Positions 63,719-64,000 of a stretch of DNA of 64,000 nt are shown one piece after another. Source of the stretch: Marisa cornuarietis (lineage: Eukaryota; Mollusca; Gastropoda; Architaenioglossa; Ampullariidae). Both the position numbers and the translations under genes were made by a program. The DNA lies in the NCBI GenBank assembly GCA_004794655.1, contig SMMW01000575.1, forward strand, positions 12,413,001 through 12,477,000, given 5' to 3'. Below the pieces are notes generated by a model. The model saw nothing but the letters and a program-made list of their open reading frames with translations, was not told the DNA's origin and searched no databases. Positions within the stretch are counted from its first letter, which is position 1; each line of letters opens with the position of its first letter.

Positions 63719-64000
63719 ACAGAAAGAAGGCAGGATTACGGACTTCACTGGAGAGAGTAAGAGTAGATGAGTGCTCACGATGCTGTCTGGTAATTGATGG
63801 TGGCAGTAATTTACAGGCAAGTTTACTCGCTGCCTTCGTTTGTTATTAAACAAACATCCGGTCATAGAAGCCCCAAACTTCCAACCCAAGTTAATGACGT
63901 GTCTGAACCACAGATACTGTGCACATTAACAAAACACTGATACATGCATCTTGATGTACGAAGGCTGTGACCGTCCCTTAAAATATCAGTATCTGTTGAT

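Larger units (their letters stand above)
57975..64000. other. Intergenic stretch, no gene recognised
   Basis: Contains a TTTG run (58844-58868), T- and G-rich tracts at 61090-61180, and CA/TG microsatellites. No conserved coding exon was identified on either strand. Confidence 0.45.

Overview
This is a eukaryotic (animal) nuclear window. It has intron-rich genes with GT-AG junctions, long intergenic spans, many dinucleotide and trinucleotide microsatellites, minisatellites, decayed DNA transposons and tRNA-derived SINE-like repeats. HPF1 with an N-terminal PBZ zinc finger, together with the repeat content, fits an invertebrate. A lophotrochozoan, possibly a gastropod mollusc, is my inference and is not proven.

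Only two protein-coding genes can be supported, and they lie head to head in an AT-rich, CpG-poor block (about 27.0-44.5 kb). On the minus strand (stop 27475, start 38476) is a 24-exon gene for a kinesin-like protein of about 705 residues. It has an intact P-loop, degenerate switch I and switch II, and a long coiled-coil tail. On the plus strand (38972-43251) is a complete 7-exon gene for HPF1 (histone PARylation factor 1) of 436 residues. It has an N-terminal PBZ finger, a lysine-rich linker with a PIP-box-like motif, and the conserved catalytic Asp-Glu pair. The start codons are 495 bp apart, so a bidirectional promoter is likely. Reading frame is kept across every junction of both models. 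One kinesin junction, at switch I, has two possible solutions.

The left flank (1-27.0 kb) and right flank (44.5-64 kb) are richer in GC and CpG and show no recognisable complete gene. They hold: a well-preserved 824-bp hAT-like element with 31-bp terminal inverted repeats and a perfect 8-bp target duplication (6890-7713); a second perfect hAT-like MITE inside a kinesin intron (32909-33085); several decayed elements of the same kind; a two-copy dispersed repeat (about 4.7 and 25.3 kb); a roughly 540-bp imperfect palindrome (23.16-23.70 kb); a 3' fragment of a non-LTR retrotransposon (19.5 kb); a SINE tandem pair with box A/B-like sequence (49.1-49.35 kb); a 28-bp repeat with 112-bp higher-order structure (8.6-9.1 kb); and 57-bp (11.6 kb) and 42-bp (48.2 kb) minisatellites that stay open in several frames. 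Two CpG-rich stretches (16.5-17.2 and 46.4-46.85 kb) may be promoters or first exons of genes lying mostly outside the window.

How the genes relate: HPF1 directs PARP1/2 to serine ADP-ribosylation in the DNA-damage response, and the kinesin is a divergent motor-like protein. Their only visible link is the shared promoter interval.
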